Shown: positions 10,788-21,779, numbered from the stretch's first letter. The stretch is 64,000 nucleotides of DNA from Saccopteryx bilineata (GCF_036850765.1 NC_089493.1:9239632-9303631), one strand, 5' to 3'. Notes: generated by a model from the sequence alone, not told the origin. A program made the numbers and translations.

Positions 10788-10798
10788 TGACGGGGGTT
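10559..10798. repeat. 48-bp tandem repeat, 5 copies, of the hAT 3' end
   Basis: Units start at 10559, 10607, 10655, 10703 and 10751, each GCACGGGTTCTTGCGGCACA then CTGGACGGAAATCGCTGTGA and TGCACATT. Each contains the hAT 3' terminus. Units differ at only one to three positions, except that the last diverges at its end. Because 48 is a multiple of 3, both strands show a 16-residue repeat in an open frame (for example ARVLAAHWTEIAVMHI). This is a by-product and not a protein. Confidence 0.95.
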
Positions 10799-12708
10799 AC
10801 AAGTACTACTCTTGGAGACGTAGACTGAAGTGGCAACTGCAGGGCTGCAGCCAGCGACACAGAGGAAGTGGCATTGGAATTGGGTCTCCAGGCGTGAGCT
10901 AGGTGAAGAGGGAGCAGGAGAAGAACCAGGCTGATGAAGAAATACTTATGGATAGGGATGGAGCTGCCAGCAGGCGTCTTATCTGGGTAGGAGCTGAGAG
11001 ACCCCGAAGAGGAGAGCCAGAGGATGGACAGGAGCCAGGGAGGCCAGGCCTCTGTCAGTGCTGGGCCCTCCCTGGAGCCGCAGACAAGACCACGTGCTGA
11101 GCCTACGTGGCGGTGGGTGGCGGAGACAGTGGACAGGGAGCCGGAGGAGAGGACCCAGCTTCCAGTCACCTCCCATCACTCACAGGGACAGCGTGGTCAT
11201 GATCCCTGCCCACCTCCGCACTTTGCAGGGCCACTGTGTGAGAGGGTTTGGCAACCGGCAATGGGTGCACTGCTGGGCATGATTGGTCACCCTTTCTCAG
11301 GGTGCTTTGCTTTTGTTTTTTCCCATTCATTTGTGCACTCACTATGTGCCCAGCACCCTGACGGCTCTGGGCACTCGGCTGTGAACATGCCTCAGCCCTG
11401 GACCTCACAGTACTTGGTCTGGAAGGGAGACAGACCGGGCAGCAGGACGGGTGGGAAGACGGGGCTGGGGGCCGGGGGGGCTGCAGGCTGAGTGGCAGCA
11501 TGAAGAGGGGCTCCTCCCTGGATTTGGGGGACTGGGGAAAGCCTCCTGGTGGAGAAGCTTCCGAAGATGACTGGGAATCAGCCAGTGGAGGGGAGAGGTG
11601 TCAGGGAAGGGGAGGATGCTCCATGTACAGAGACAGCATTTGCCAGGACCTGGAGGGGAATTGTGGGGAACTCCAAACACTAAAAAAATACAGCCTGCCG
11701 AGAGAATGCGCACCTAGCTGTAACTTTTAGGGAACGACTCTGTGTAGTTCAGCCAGACCAGTCTATGATGTGGGTGGGGGTGGCGGACAGGGGATCCGGG
11801 AGGGAGGGAAGAAGGGATTCCTTAGAAATGGTTCAGGAAAATTGGACACATGCTTCCTTTTTAAAAATCAGTCTCTCTCCTTGTCAACGCCTTTCTACTT
11901 TTCTTGTGTGCTTTGCAGGGTTCAAAGCCTCTCACATCCCATTTCCCACTGGCCTCGTCACATATGTGGGAAGGTGGGAGGGATGACCTCTCAGCCTCCA
12001 AGCTGATCGTTGGCAGAGCACACGACTTGTACCTGGGGCTTTCCGCCGGGTGGTCTGGTCCTGATAATCTCTAATAATTTTACTTAGCTCTTTACGGTTC
12101 ACCAAACACGTCCACCTCTCTGGGTCCAGTCCACCTGGCTATGTTAGCATCTCCAGCTTCGAAGGGAGAAAACAGATGCCAGCCCAGAAAGGGGTGGCAT
12201 CTACCCACAGAGCCACCCAGTCAGTCAGCAAGGGACCTGGAGCGTGAGTCCTGACTCATCCAGACAGGCTCTGGCCTCTGGGAAGGGCGGGGCTTGAACC
12301 GTTGCACTTGTGCTAACAGGACAGCCTGGACCTGTGTGGGGGTGACACAAAGAATAGGCACAATGCAGTAAAGAAGAGACTTGAACACTGTTTTAGTGTA
12401 GGAAAGGAGGTTTTAGGGTCTGAAATCTTCCTTAGCAACACCCATACTACAGTGGTTATCAAAATAAATGAGTCCAGCCAACCACACTCAGGATGGGGCA
12501 GGAGACTTGGACTCAGGACACCTGAGGACAGGTGAGGGAAATGCAGAACACAGGTGACTTGGAAGGAGGGTATCACCTTCTTCAAATGACTCGCTCAAGT
12601 TACAGGAGAGAGTTTGATTAGCTCATAAGTGTGACCCCGAACAGTTGAATTAGGCCACTAAGGAGGCGATTTTTTTTTTTTCTGGATAAGGAAGACGAAC
12701 AGAGCAAT
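10799..12708. other. No gene seen; old repeat-like stretch
   Basis: 11290-11660 resembles the old interspersed family also seen at 24530-24870 and 56040-56560 (TGTGCCCAGCACCCTGACGG, then GGAGG-rich text). Here open frames of up to 231 codons are minus-strand readings through the 48-bp repeat or chance frames. The rest is unassigned. Confidence 0.4.
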
Positions 12709-12865
12709 GATTGGCAAACTCATGGACCCAATCCAGCCCACTGACTACTTTCGTAAATGAAGTTTTATGAAGCACCGACTGCCTGTTCATTTATGTGTTG
12801 TCTATGGTGCTTTTGTGCTAATATCTACTCCTTTGCAAAAACAGTTGGTCAATGCCCGAATTAGA
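12709..12865. mobile_element. hAT-Charlie-type non-autonomous fragment
   Basis: 'TTGGCAAACTCATGGACCCA', 'ATCCAGCCCACTGACTAC', 'GTAAATGAAGTTTTATGAAG' and 'CATTTATGTGTTGTCTATGG' follow the order of a common mammalian MER-type hAT element (GGCAAACT ... AATCCAGCCC ... AATAAAGTTTTATTG ... GTATTGTCTATGGC). An inverted relative lies at 58670-58803. Confidence 0.7.
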
Positions 12866-12889
12866 ACAATTCAAATACCAAATGGATTG

Positions 12890-13085
12890 CCTTGTCAGGT
12901 ACAATCCAAGTGATAGGTATTTAAGCAAAAGCTGAATTCCCATTAAGCAGTGATGTTTCAAAGTGCCTGAGTGACCTTTAAGGTTCTTTTGAGATCTTAA
13001 GAGTCTGGCAGGTAATTACAATTATTCAAATTTCTTCACTGCCTGCCAGTCACTATAATCACTGCTATCGATAAACAATCCATCC
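12890..13085. promoter_or_regulatory. AT-rich low-CpG block, candidate conserved element
   Basis: Unique-looking sequence with homeodomain-type motifs (GGTAATTACAATTATTC) and inverted CTGGCAGG / CTGCCAG arms. It carries no repeat I recognise and no open frame. Whether it is conserved cannot be seen from one genome. Confidence 0.25.
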
Positions 13086-13120
13086 AGAGAGTGGTCTCAG
13101 TAAGACTTCAAGCCTGTCAT

Positions 13121-13467
13121 TTTTTTTTCTTTTCAAATGAGAGGAAGGGAGATAGAAAGACAGACTCCCACATGCACCCCGTCCAGGATCAACCCGGCAA
13201 CTAGGGCCTATGCTCTGTGTATCTAGGACCATGCTTGCAACCAAGCTATTTTTAGTACCTGAAGTAAAGGCTCTATAGAGCCATCATGAGTGGCTGGGGC
13301 CGATGCACTCGAACCATGGTTGTGGGAGAGGAACAGAGAGAGAAGGGGGACGGTGAGGGGTGGAGAAGCAGATGGTTACTTCTCTTGTGTGCCCTGACTG
13401 GGAATCAAACCCAGGACATCTACACACCAGGCTGACACTCTACCATTGAGCCAACCGGCCAGGGCTC
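13121..13467 (-). mobile_element. tRNA-derived SINE, old copy
   Basis: In reverse orientation it ends GAGCCAACCGGCCAGGGCTC, the complement of the GCCCTGGCCGGTTGGCTC head, and begins with a T-rich tail (13121-13132). The body follows the same order as the 30843 and 41199 copies but is more diverged and lacks one internal block, so this is an older insertion. No clean target-site duplication remains. Confidence 0.85.
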
Positions 13468-14879
13468 TATCATTTTTCATCACCAAACCTGCAGTCCTTC
13501 AAAAAGAGCAATGGCTTTCTCTGTTTGCTTAGTATAAGACAGGTGACATACAAATTCAGACAATCTCAAAGGTGAACATCTATTGAGAACCTTTCTACAC
13601 CCAGAGCCTCCCCCTCCGGGCAAGACACACTCACATGTACACTCATTGATGAATGACCGTGAGGACCCTCTCTGGGCCACCGGTATGCCCAGGAGGCTCG
13701 CACGTTCCTGTACGTTTAGTAAGGGATCAGCCATGGGATAAGCTATTCAGCTTCATTAGTCTTCTGCTGGGGTCTCTGGGGACATCACTGAACAGGGCAG
13801 AGCACCTGCCCGCGAAGAGCTGGTCTGCTAGGCTCCGGCTAACCTGAGTAGAATGTGATGTCTGGTGAGTCCCAAAGGCAAGGAGAGACTTACTCAGCCA
13901 GGTGCATTTACCCAGCACAGCAGCATTGCTACACAGTACTATTAACAGAAATTTGTTATGTTTTGTTTTTTTCTGAATGGGATTGCAAAGGAAAACAAAA
14001 TGTCCTCTTTAAAGGAAAGTTGGTGGCCATTTCGCTGTCTCTTTCTCAGTTGGATTTCATGCATGCAGGTGCAGCTTCCTCATCACAGACGGTCTTGCAA
14101 ACACCGTGATGGGAACAAAAGAACATTCTCTCAGCCAGCAATCCACAGCTCGCATGCAGAAGCAAAGGTTTTCCAACCGGAAAGGAGAATGCTCCCTTGG
14201 ACAGCCTCGGCCAAGGCTACACCGTTTGAACACTGTCCCTAGGGTCTGCACGAGGAAGGACGTGTCTCCGCTTCTCAGCGGCCTGTCCGCCTCTCCTCGC
14301 GGTAGCCTCCGGGTCCTGGTGCTCCTGAGGCCGGCATCGCTGCATCCGCTCATCCCTTTCCCCCATCAAAGCAAGAAGACATTGGCAGCAAACTCATTTC
14401 GCATTTTTACATTTCATGTTTCTCTGGCGGCTGCTATTGTTTTCAGGTGACAGTTAGATAATCAAGGTGGTTGGTGGCAGGTCGCCACTGGCAGGATTCC
14501 CCAGCTGAGAGACACCCCTGACGGCTCTTCCGAGAAGCATTCAGATGTTGTTCAGGCCCTGACGCATCCATTCCCAGACACTTAATCATGCTCAAAACCC
14601 ATCTGAACCAAAGTTACGCTAGCTCTTCACGAGGGGAAATCTCGGTGCTTCTCTGGGTTTATGGAGAGTTTTAAAGGTCACGTTGAACAGGGCACTTCCA
14701 CCCGGCCACTAGCAAAAGGAACACCATTTAAGAGGCTTCCGATGCTCCAAGCGTCACGGGAATCCCCTAAGCCAGGCATTCCTCCGTCTGCCCTTCCCGT
14801 CGGTGTCTGTGACCTGACTGTCTGACCTCGGTGCTGCGGCCTCACGTCCAGCCTCGTGTGTCTTCCGAGCCGCCGAGTG

Positions 14880-14961
14880 CACGGCCCTTAACTTGGTTTT
14901 ATTTTTGCTGTCTCCCTTAGCTATAGCTTAGATAATGTTGTAGTCTTAAATGAGAGTTGAT

Positions 14962-15000
<39 letters not shown>

Positions 15001-15260
15001 TTTACAACAACTTACAGTGCAGGGGGTAATGTAATAATAGCCTGGTTAATTACAAATAAAATGATGTGCAGATATTTCATTGATAATTACCTGGTGTCAG
15101 CGTCTTGCTTTCAGCTCCCAAGGTAAAATGGGACAGTTATTCTTAAATGATTCTCTCCCTGTTCATTCAAGAACATATTACCTCATTCCAAGGATTAATA
15201 TTAATGCAGCAATTTACCTCTGGTGGGGAGATCTTTCCATAAAACAGGTATTTTCATAAA
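14880..15260. promoter_or_regulatory. AT-rich homeodomain-motif block, candidate enhancer
   Basis: It contains GGTTAATTACAAATAAA, TTGATAATTACC and GGATTAATATTAATGC, around a TG microsatellite. CpGs are almost absent and no repeat family is recognised. The composition is that of many conserved non-coding elements near developmental genes. This is inference from composition only. Confidence 0.3.
14964..15001. repeat. (GT)n microsatellite
   Basis: About fourteen GT units, then TATGTGTG. Confidence 0.95.
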
Positions 15261-15959
15261 ATTACTAAAAAGATGAAATTTGGTTGAAGTTACCCATTCT
15301 TCCTTAGTGTCAACTATCCATAATGGGAATTGCTCTAAAATCGGACAATTATTCTCCAGCGATGAGGAAGTCATGGAGACTGAGCAGCGACGTGCCTCAG
15401 AGCTGGTCCGTGAGCAGAGACCGGGTCCCGACAGTGCCCCCGTCCACCACACACACGCCGTTAGCCATGTTGTCTGCTAACATCAAACAGCCCATCCCTC
15501 TGTCACCTCCGCCACGTGTCGGGGAGGAGTCTCCTGACTACAGAGAAGGCATAGGGCTCCCCACATTGTCATCCGCGTCAAGGTCCTTTCTAAGACATTT
15601 TTTTTTTTGCTCCGACAAGTCGGCCGCAGGCAGATTTGGTCTGTTGGAGACACTGTAGAAAGCCAACGTCAGTTCGAGGAAGTTGGTTTCCTCACACTAG
15701 ATTCTTCTAAATGAAGAAAGAGAGAGGGGCTTTGGGTCACTTATGGAAAGGCAATATCTCACAAAACATATGGATGTTAGATTGCTAGGGTGATTGCATT
15801 AAGAATCCATCCAGGAAAATTTGCAATGACGTGGCACAGAGCTCAGAAAACTTTCAATAGGAATAACCATGATATATAAATCTGTGCTGTAGTTTCTTCA
15901 TCACAGTCATTATCGTCATCATTGTCATATCGCCAGCATGGAATGGACCTCTAGTCCCT

Positions 15960-16085
15960 GCCAGGCCCTGTCACATTTCAATTTAAAATCCACGGAAACA
16001 CTACAAGTCCGTAACATTCCCCTCTCCCCATTTTACAGATAAAGAAGCAAAGGTTCCCAAAAGCCAGAGGCTATTTTTAATCTTT
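15960..16085 (-). repeat. MIR fragment, reverse orientation
   Basis: 'CCCCTCTCCCCATTTTACAG', 'ATAAAGAAGCAAAGGTTCCC' and 'AAAAGCCAGAGGC' match the reverse MIR block (CCCCATTTTACAGATGAGGAAACTGAGG). Confidence 0.6.
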
Positions 16086-17519
16086 AAAAAATCCAAACTC
16101 AGTTGATGAATATTTCAAATTGGTAGAAGTCGTTAATGTAATGGTAATGGTACTAGTAAAATATTTATTTCTGACCAGCCAAAGGCTATATAGCTAATGA
16201 AATGCAGAAATGCAGTGTATTCCGTCACACAAAGGAACATAAATGCAGAACTTTCGAGAAATAATTTCTTCCTTTTCAAAGCAATACAACAAACCGTGCC
16301 CGAAAGACTTGCCTCTTCGCCTTCCTCATCGCAAGTATTTAAGCTACTGTTATTTCCAGAGTTTACCCATGCAAAACACTTAGTCACGGCTCCTACTTTG
16401 GAACAAAGAGAAAATGTTCTTCCATCTCTTAGCTGTTTTTTTCTAAACCATTAAGGTGTAAGTACCAACAACCTTGTTAAAACATCATGGCATTTCATTC
16501 CATTTCCAGAGATCATTGACCGTACAAGTCCAGAAGGGACCTCTCTGTGAGCTTCTAACCCACGTCTGTCTTCTTAAGTCCCTTCAAAGATCACCTTCTA
16601 ACCGTGGGCTTCGCAACAGCTATTCTGTGAAAAGGGCAAGTCCTGCTGCTGGCTGGAGCAGAACGGCACAGGCGGAGACAAGTGTCATCAGCGAATCAAA
16701 ATGAAAACGCGCGCATGCTTTCTCCACCCCCCAGTCAAATCGGTGCCATTTTAGAAGTGGGCGGCACCCCGTGTGCGTGAGATAAAGAGAGCGCATAGGA
16801 GCTAAACGAGGTGGCGGGAGAAGTTATAAAAGAGGAGAGACGCAAGCTACAGTACGGAACGCCGCCGGCAGTGACGGGGCTCGCCTGACGGCTTCGAGTT
16901 CTGACTCCTCCGGGGAAGATGGAACAACAACAACAACAACAACAAAAAATTCGAAAGCACAAATCCAGCAGACTCCGTCCTACGGAGTGAAAATCTGTTG
17001 GATCAGCCAAGCTGTCCTGGCAAGGCAGTACAGAATATATGTTTGCACTGTTAGTTTTAAGTATGACCACTGGACAGTGACTAATATCCAGAGGTTATAC
17101 TCTCCACTGGGGTTAAGTATGACGGAGCACTGATAAAGAAAATGTGAACTTATATTTTTCTACAGTAACTTGGAAAAACGCTGCCTCAAAGAGCTAGCCA
17201 ACTTTGCCCTTCTCCCCAGTCCCTGACCGCAGATAAATGAATGACTCTGTGTCACGAATCCGACCACAGCACTGAACTCAGGAATCTCTCTGGTGCAGCG
17301 TTACTGGGAAGCACGCACAGTCCCCTTCAACCTGATGAGCTGAGCAGTTTAAGGCAACTAGAGATTTTTTTTGGCCTGTATTTTTTGCCCTTTTTCTAAA
17401 GGTAAATTTCTGGGAGCAGTTCATGGGGTCATATTGATTCTTCCACAGAATGGCACACATGAAGAGCTTGAGAAAATGTATTGAGTTATTTCTCCTTCAG
17501 GCATGGTTGATGGTGATGG
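16086..17519. other. No gene seen
   Basis: Unassigned sequence. It holds a (CAA)n run at 16923-16946 and a modestly GC-rich stretch (16680-16920). The frames present are under 115 codons and overlap on opposite strands. Confidence 0.45.
16923..16946. repeat. (CAA)n microsatellite
   Basis: Seven or eight CAA/ACA units followed by A residues. Confidence 0.9.
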
Positions 17520-17680
17520 TTGGAGCAGCCCAGTGGCTACTGTTTATTGAACCCCTACCATTAACTTTGCAAAATGTTGGCTCTCCATCTCTTGCTTTAT
17601 TGAATCCTCCTACCAAACCCGAGAGGTGGTCATGTGTTATCCTCCCTTCTAGAGAAAAAGGCCAAGGGTCAGTGATATTA
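17520..17680 (-). repeat. MIR fragment, reverse orientation
   Basis: 'GGCTACTGTTTATTGAACCC', 'CTTTATTGAATCCTCCTACC', 'GAGGTGGTCATGTGTTATCC' and 'GAGAAAAAGGCCAAGGGTC' follow the reverse MIR order (TTTATTGAGC, CAATCCTCACAAC, GAGGTAGGTA, GAGGAAACTGAGG). Confidence 0.65.
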
Positions 17681-17693
17681 AGAACATGCCTAA

Positions 17694-17981
17694 GGCCTGA
17701 CCAGGCAGTAGCGCAGTAGATAGAGCGTCGGACTGGGATGCGGAGGACCCAGGCTCAAGACTCCGAGGTCACCAGCTTGAGCAAGCCGTTACTCAGTCTG
17801 CTGTAGCCCCACGGTCAAGGCACATATGAGAAAGCAATCAATGAACAACTAAGGTGTCGCAATGAAAAACTAATGATTGATGCTTCTCATCTCTCTCCGT
17901 TCCTGTCTGTCTGTCCCTATCTATCCCTCTCTCTGACTCTGTCTCTGTAAAAAATAAAAATAAAATAAAAATAAAAATAAA
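17694..17981 (+). mobile_element. tRNA-derived SINE with perfect TSD
   Basis: The head GGCCTGACCAGGCAGTAGCG has a Pol III A-box-like TAGCGCAGTAGATA and a decayed B-box (GGCTCAAGACTCC). A CACATATGAGAAAGCAATC body, a CT-rich tract and an (A)nT tail follow. A 14-bp duplication AAGAACATGCCTAA flanks it at 17680-17693 and 17982-17995, so the insertion is recent and its ends are exact. It split a reverse MIR copy. Confidence 0.96.
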
Positions 17982-18003
17982 AAGAACATGCCTAAAACTG
18001 CTG

Positions 18004-18590
18004 CATTAGTTATCCATTGGTGCGTCACAGATTATTACACACACTCAATAACGTACAACAACACACATGTGCTATTTAACAGTTATTGTGTGTCAGAAAT
18101 ATGGGCTTAGTTTAGCTGGGCCCCCTGCTGTGTGGTCTCTCACAAAGCTGCAATTTGTGGGTCAGCCAGGGTGTGGGGTCTCATTTGAAAGCTCAAGTGG
18201 GAAGTCTCTGTTCTAGGCTTTTTCTCACATCATTGTTGGTAGAATTTAGTTCCTTGGAGGAAACTGGACTGAAAACCTTACTTTCTAGCTGCCTATTGGC
18301 CAGAGGCCACCCTCAGTTCCCGGCCAGGTGGGTGGGTCTGTCCAACATGGCAGCTTGCTTGCTTCACAACGTGTGGGAGCAGAGATGGCAATAGAGTGAA
18401 TCGCTGGAAGGATGGAAACCACAATCTGATGTAACTTAACCACAGAAGTAACATTCCAAGGCCTTTGCTATAGTCTATAGTCTATAGGTTAAAAGCAGGT
18501 CACAGGTCCTGTTCATGCTCAAGACAAGGGCATTATTCAAGGAGAATATTCAAACTCAGGAGGCAGGGTCATGGAGGACATCTCTGAGTC
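18004..18590. mobile_element. Old LTR-like repeat, copy 1
   Basis: It shares with 20588-21121 the order of a 'CATT-ATT' opening, a 'GGGCTTAGTTTAGCTGGG' segment, 'GTTGGTAGAATT', 'TTGGCCAGAGGCCACCCTCA', 'AACATGGCAGCTTGCTTGC', 'AGTAACATTCC' and a final 'CAGGAGGCAGGGTCATGGAG' block. I recognise the family as a common old mammalian repeat of LTR type but do not name it. Confidence 0.6.
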
Positions 18591-19099
18591 TTCCCACCAT
18601 ATCCGCCCCTCCTCAAAAGGTCTTTCTCATCCTTGGAGGCTCTGCTGCAGCCACACTTTCCTCTAAGAAACCATCTCTGGGAATTCCAGTCTTTCTTTCT
18701 CCTCTCACCCTGGAGAACTCCTCGAACATTGATAGCAGCAGACATAATAACTGTGAACTAATCTGGTTGCAAAACACTGTTTTTGTTTGGTGTAAACTGT
18801 TTAGTGGACCTGAAGGCACACTTTAAGGGGCATCATACAACCCCAGGGTTCCGCAAAGCTCCTGAAGAAATGTTATTTTAGGGTAGAAAAGAAGAGAAGA
18901 GTTCTGAACCCAAATTCTCCCCCAACAAAACGTCCATCTTGCTCTAATCTATTTAGATCTTATTTGAAGAAAGGTTTCGTGCCAAAAAGATATTTGGAAG
19001 TCATTTGTCAGAGAAGGAACGTCACCAATGATTGGTCAGTTCCCCTAACTAGGAGCTCATCACTTGTAATATTATTTCTTCAGTAAACCATGTTTGAAA

Positions 19100-20120
19100 A
19101 TTCAAATTTGACTCTATTCAAAGATGGGGATTCTCAATAGTCGTTAGGATGGGAGACAGGAAAGGCACGATAATATCTCAAGTGTCTTCATCTATGTAAG
19201 GGAAAGTATTTTTTATGTTTCAAAGATCCATGCAGGGGTGTCCTCTTTACTACCATTGCACCAGCTTTATTTTAGGCAATCAGACTTTCTCACCTGGGTG
19301 ACTACAACAGGCTCCCACCTGATCTTTTTGCCTCCAATCCATCCTTTACCCTGTAGGCCAAGTAAGTACCCCTAAATCAGCAAGAGAACCCTGCCATTTC
19401 CCTATTTAACCCTATCAATAACATCCCCCAGGACTTGGACAGCTGTCATTCATGGGTGTCTAATACAGTATCTTTTGAACAACCTGTCTATACTTTGACA
19501 GTTTCCACACATGACTCCCACCTTCCCGTGAGTGAATGCAAGCCATCAACAGCAACACTTTTCAGGCCCCTTGTAGGTAGAATTCAGGCATGTGACCTGG
19601 GTTCTTCCAATTCAATCCCCCTCACCCATGAAAATTGGATGGAGAAGTGTTACATGAGGCAGTGGTGGTTCCAATCAGAACCTTCGAGAAGGTGGTCTTT
19701 GTCAGGCACAACAACAAAGGAATCTGATTCCTCTGGGGCAGCTTTTGGAATCCAGTCTGTGATTGGTTGGTATCACATGACAGGTATGGACAACCATGGC
19801 ACTCTGGTGTGCTCAGTATTAGTCATGGCTACACAGTTTACAGCTGCATGATTTCTCAACATTGTGAGCTAACAAATGGGTGGAGTCTTTGATTTGCAAG
19901 TAAGAATCCTGACCAATACAAGGTCTTTTATATCCCACCCTCACAAATTTCTTCAGCCTCCCTCTTAGGACTTCCCCCATACTCTTTATGCTATAATCTG
20001 ACTGCATTAAAATATTTGGAGTCCACCAAACACTTCATTATGTCTCAGACACATGGTACTCAAGTCTGTGTTGAAGGGCCCTCTTTGGCCTGTACTTCTG
20101 TACTGCAAGACATAGGCAAC
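19100..20120. other. Unassigned old sequence
   Basis: 19240-19420 looks like a worn LINE-2 segment (GGCTCCCACCTGATCTTTTT, then CCCTGCCATTTCC). A 138-codon plus-strand frame (19435-19851) has no recognisable domain and I do not call it. Confidence 0.35.
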
Positions 20121-20128
20121 TGCACTGT

Positions 20129-20328
20129 CACAGGCTATTAACTCATTGACGTTTGCCTCTAGATTATGGGTATAGAATATGTTTACACTGTTCACCCTTT
20201 GAAGGAGATAGCTACTGTTCTGCATTTTCACAGGCTATTAACTCATTGACATTTACCTCTAGATTATAGGTGTGGAATATGTTTACATTGTTCATCCTTT
20301 GAAGGACATAGCTACTGTTCTGTCTGCC
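20129..20328 (+). repeat. Two-copy tandem duplication, exact 100-bp period
   Basis: CACAGGCTATTAACTCATTG begins at 20129 and again at 20229. The copies run GAC(G/A)TTT(G/A)CCTCTAGATTAT through to GATAGCTACTGTTCTG with only about eight substitutions and no indel. It is a local duplication much younger than the surrounding old sequence. Confidence 0.95.
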
Positions 20329-20587
20329 CATAACTGTTCTTTCTGGAAAATATTCTATCAAACTTAGTTTGCTATCTATCAAACTCCTTGCTGAGTCCCA
20401 CCTCCTTGGCTACAGTGGTTAATAAGGTGGAAACCTGACACAAGCTGAGCCAATCAGAAACCTCCATGAGGACTTTGAACATAAAAGGAGAGAGAGTGCT
20501 TTGCATATCCATCCAAGTTCCGGAGCTGGAGATGTAGGCCTGGGGGCTTTAGGGTCCATGCTCCTTGTAGTGTTTCTATATTGCATA

Positions 20588-21121
20588 GATTGCTTAAGAC
20601 AACACACATTTATTATCTCCTAGTTCCTGAGGGTCAGGAGTCTGGGCATAACTTTGCTGGATCTCATCTAAAAGCAGGTGTTGGCTGGTGCCCCTGATGC
20701 ATCTCAAGCTTTGAGTAGGAAAAGACCCCCTTCTGAGTTAGTATGGTTGTTGGCAGAACTCCCGTCCTTATAGGCCATAGGAACAGGGATTTTAGTTTGT
20801 TAGTTATTGTTGGCCAAAGGCCACCTTCAGTTACTACCTGGTTGTTGGCTGGAGTCTGTCCTCAATTCCTTGCCATGTGAGCCTCCCCAGCACGTTCACT
20901 GGCTTCATCCAAGCCACCTGGAGGAAATACGCTAGCAAGAAAGACCTTATAGACTTATCTAATGTAATCACAAAAGAGGCATCCCATCACCATTGTCATA
21001 TTCTGCTGGTTAGAATAAAGTCACAAGTCTTTCTCACATTCAAGGAGAAGAGATAACACAAGGTCATTAATGTTAGGAGGTTCAGGAAATTGAGGTTTAT
21101 CTCACACTCTGACTACCACAC
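20588..21121. mobile_element. Old LTR-like repeat, copy 2
   Basis: Same family and orientation as 18004-18590: 'CACATTTATTATCTCCTAG', 'GGGTCAGGAGTCTGGGCATA', 'TATTGTTGGCCAAAGGCCAC', 'CCATGTGAGCCTCCCCAG', 'GGCATCCCATCACC' and 'GGTTAGAATAAAGTCAC'. It is better preserved at the 5' end than copy 1. Confidence 0.65.
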
Positions 21122-21449
21122 ACGTGCTGAGTAGAAGAACTCATTTTGGTGGAAAGCAAACAGAATGAAGAAAGGAGATCTCAGGGTTTTACAGGTCCAT
21201 ATTCCTATTGTGCCTTAGTCCCAGCTGTAATCCTAAAAGTCATTCAATTGTTATTACCCTTTCTCCCTACATAAGCTACTGTGGTTTGTGTCTGTTTCAA
21301 CCAAAAAAGATTCTCACTAGATACCATTGCATTTTTAGTGCTTAGCACAGTATGTGAAATAGAAGACATGACCTTTAATAATTTTTTGTTGAATCATATT
21401 GAGAACCTGCAACTTGCTCAGGAATTTTGGCAATTTTAAGTCACCAAAT

Positions 21450-21640
21450 CATAGGATGCTGGAGCTCAGAGCCATCTTGTTCAACTTGTTCATTTTACCT
21501 TTCAAAGAAATTGAGGTTGAAAGAGAATGGGTGAGTAATCTGCCCTTGATTGCACAGCTAGTCATATAATGATATTGGCAGAACAGGGTTATAAATGACC
21601 ACTCTGAGTTTGGCCCTCCCAGGGTGAGCAGGAACAACCC
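21450..21640 (-). repeat. MIR-family fragment, reverse orientation
   Basis: 'GCCATCTTGTTCAACTTGTT', 'CATTTTACCTTTCAAAGAAA', 'TTGAGGTTGAAAGAGAATGG' and 'TGCCCTTGATTGCACAGCTA' match the reverse MIR-family order. Confidence 0.65.
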
Positions 21641-21665
21641 AACACCAGGTTGAGACGGTGAGTGA

Positions 21666-21686
21666 TTCAGTACCATGGACAGCGGC
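21666..21686 (+). promoter_or_regulatory. REST/NRSF (RE1) site, near-canonical
   Basis: The 21-bp site reads TTCAGTACC, AT, GGACAGCGGC. It matches 19 of 21 positions of the remembered canonical RE1 (TTCAGCACC, AT, GGACAGCGCC); only the sixth and twentieth bases differ. RE1 recruits the repressor REST, which silences neuronal genes in other tissues. The site lies in non-repeat sequence just after a MIR fragment. The length and fit make chance unlikely, but binding is unproved. Confidence 0.7.
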
Positions 21687-21779
21687 TCGCCCAGGCCGGC
21701 CCCTCTATACATTTTGGCCTTGAACACCCAATGCTTTGCTGAATCCATGAATTAAGGGAGAAAATGAAAACATCTGGTG

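Noticed and set aside
10448..11169. 107-231 codon frames with CRKNPCNVHHSDFRPV or ARVLAAHWTEIAVMHI repeats, which suggest a Cys/His repeat protein
   Set aside because: They are readings of the 48-bp transposon-end repeat. The Cys and His spacing comes from the DNA unit, and both strands are open.
17694..17770. Possible tRNA gene (A-box and B-box like sequences)
   Set aside because: The tRNA-like head is joined to a SINE body, CT tract, A-rich tail and target-site duplication, and no cloverleaf with a proper acceptor stem is present. The same applies to the other five SINEs.
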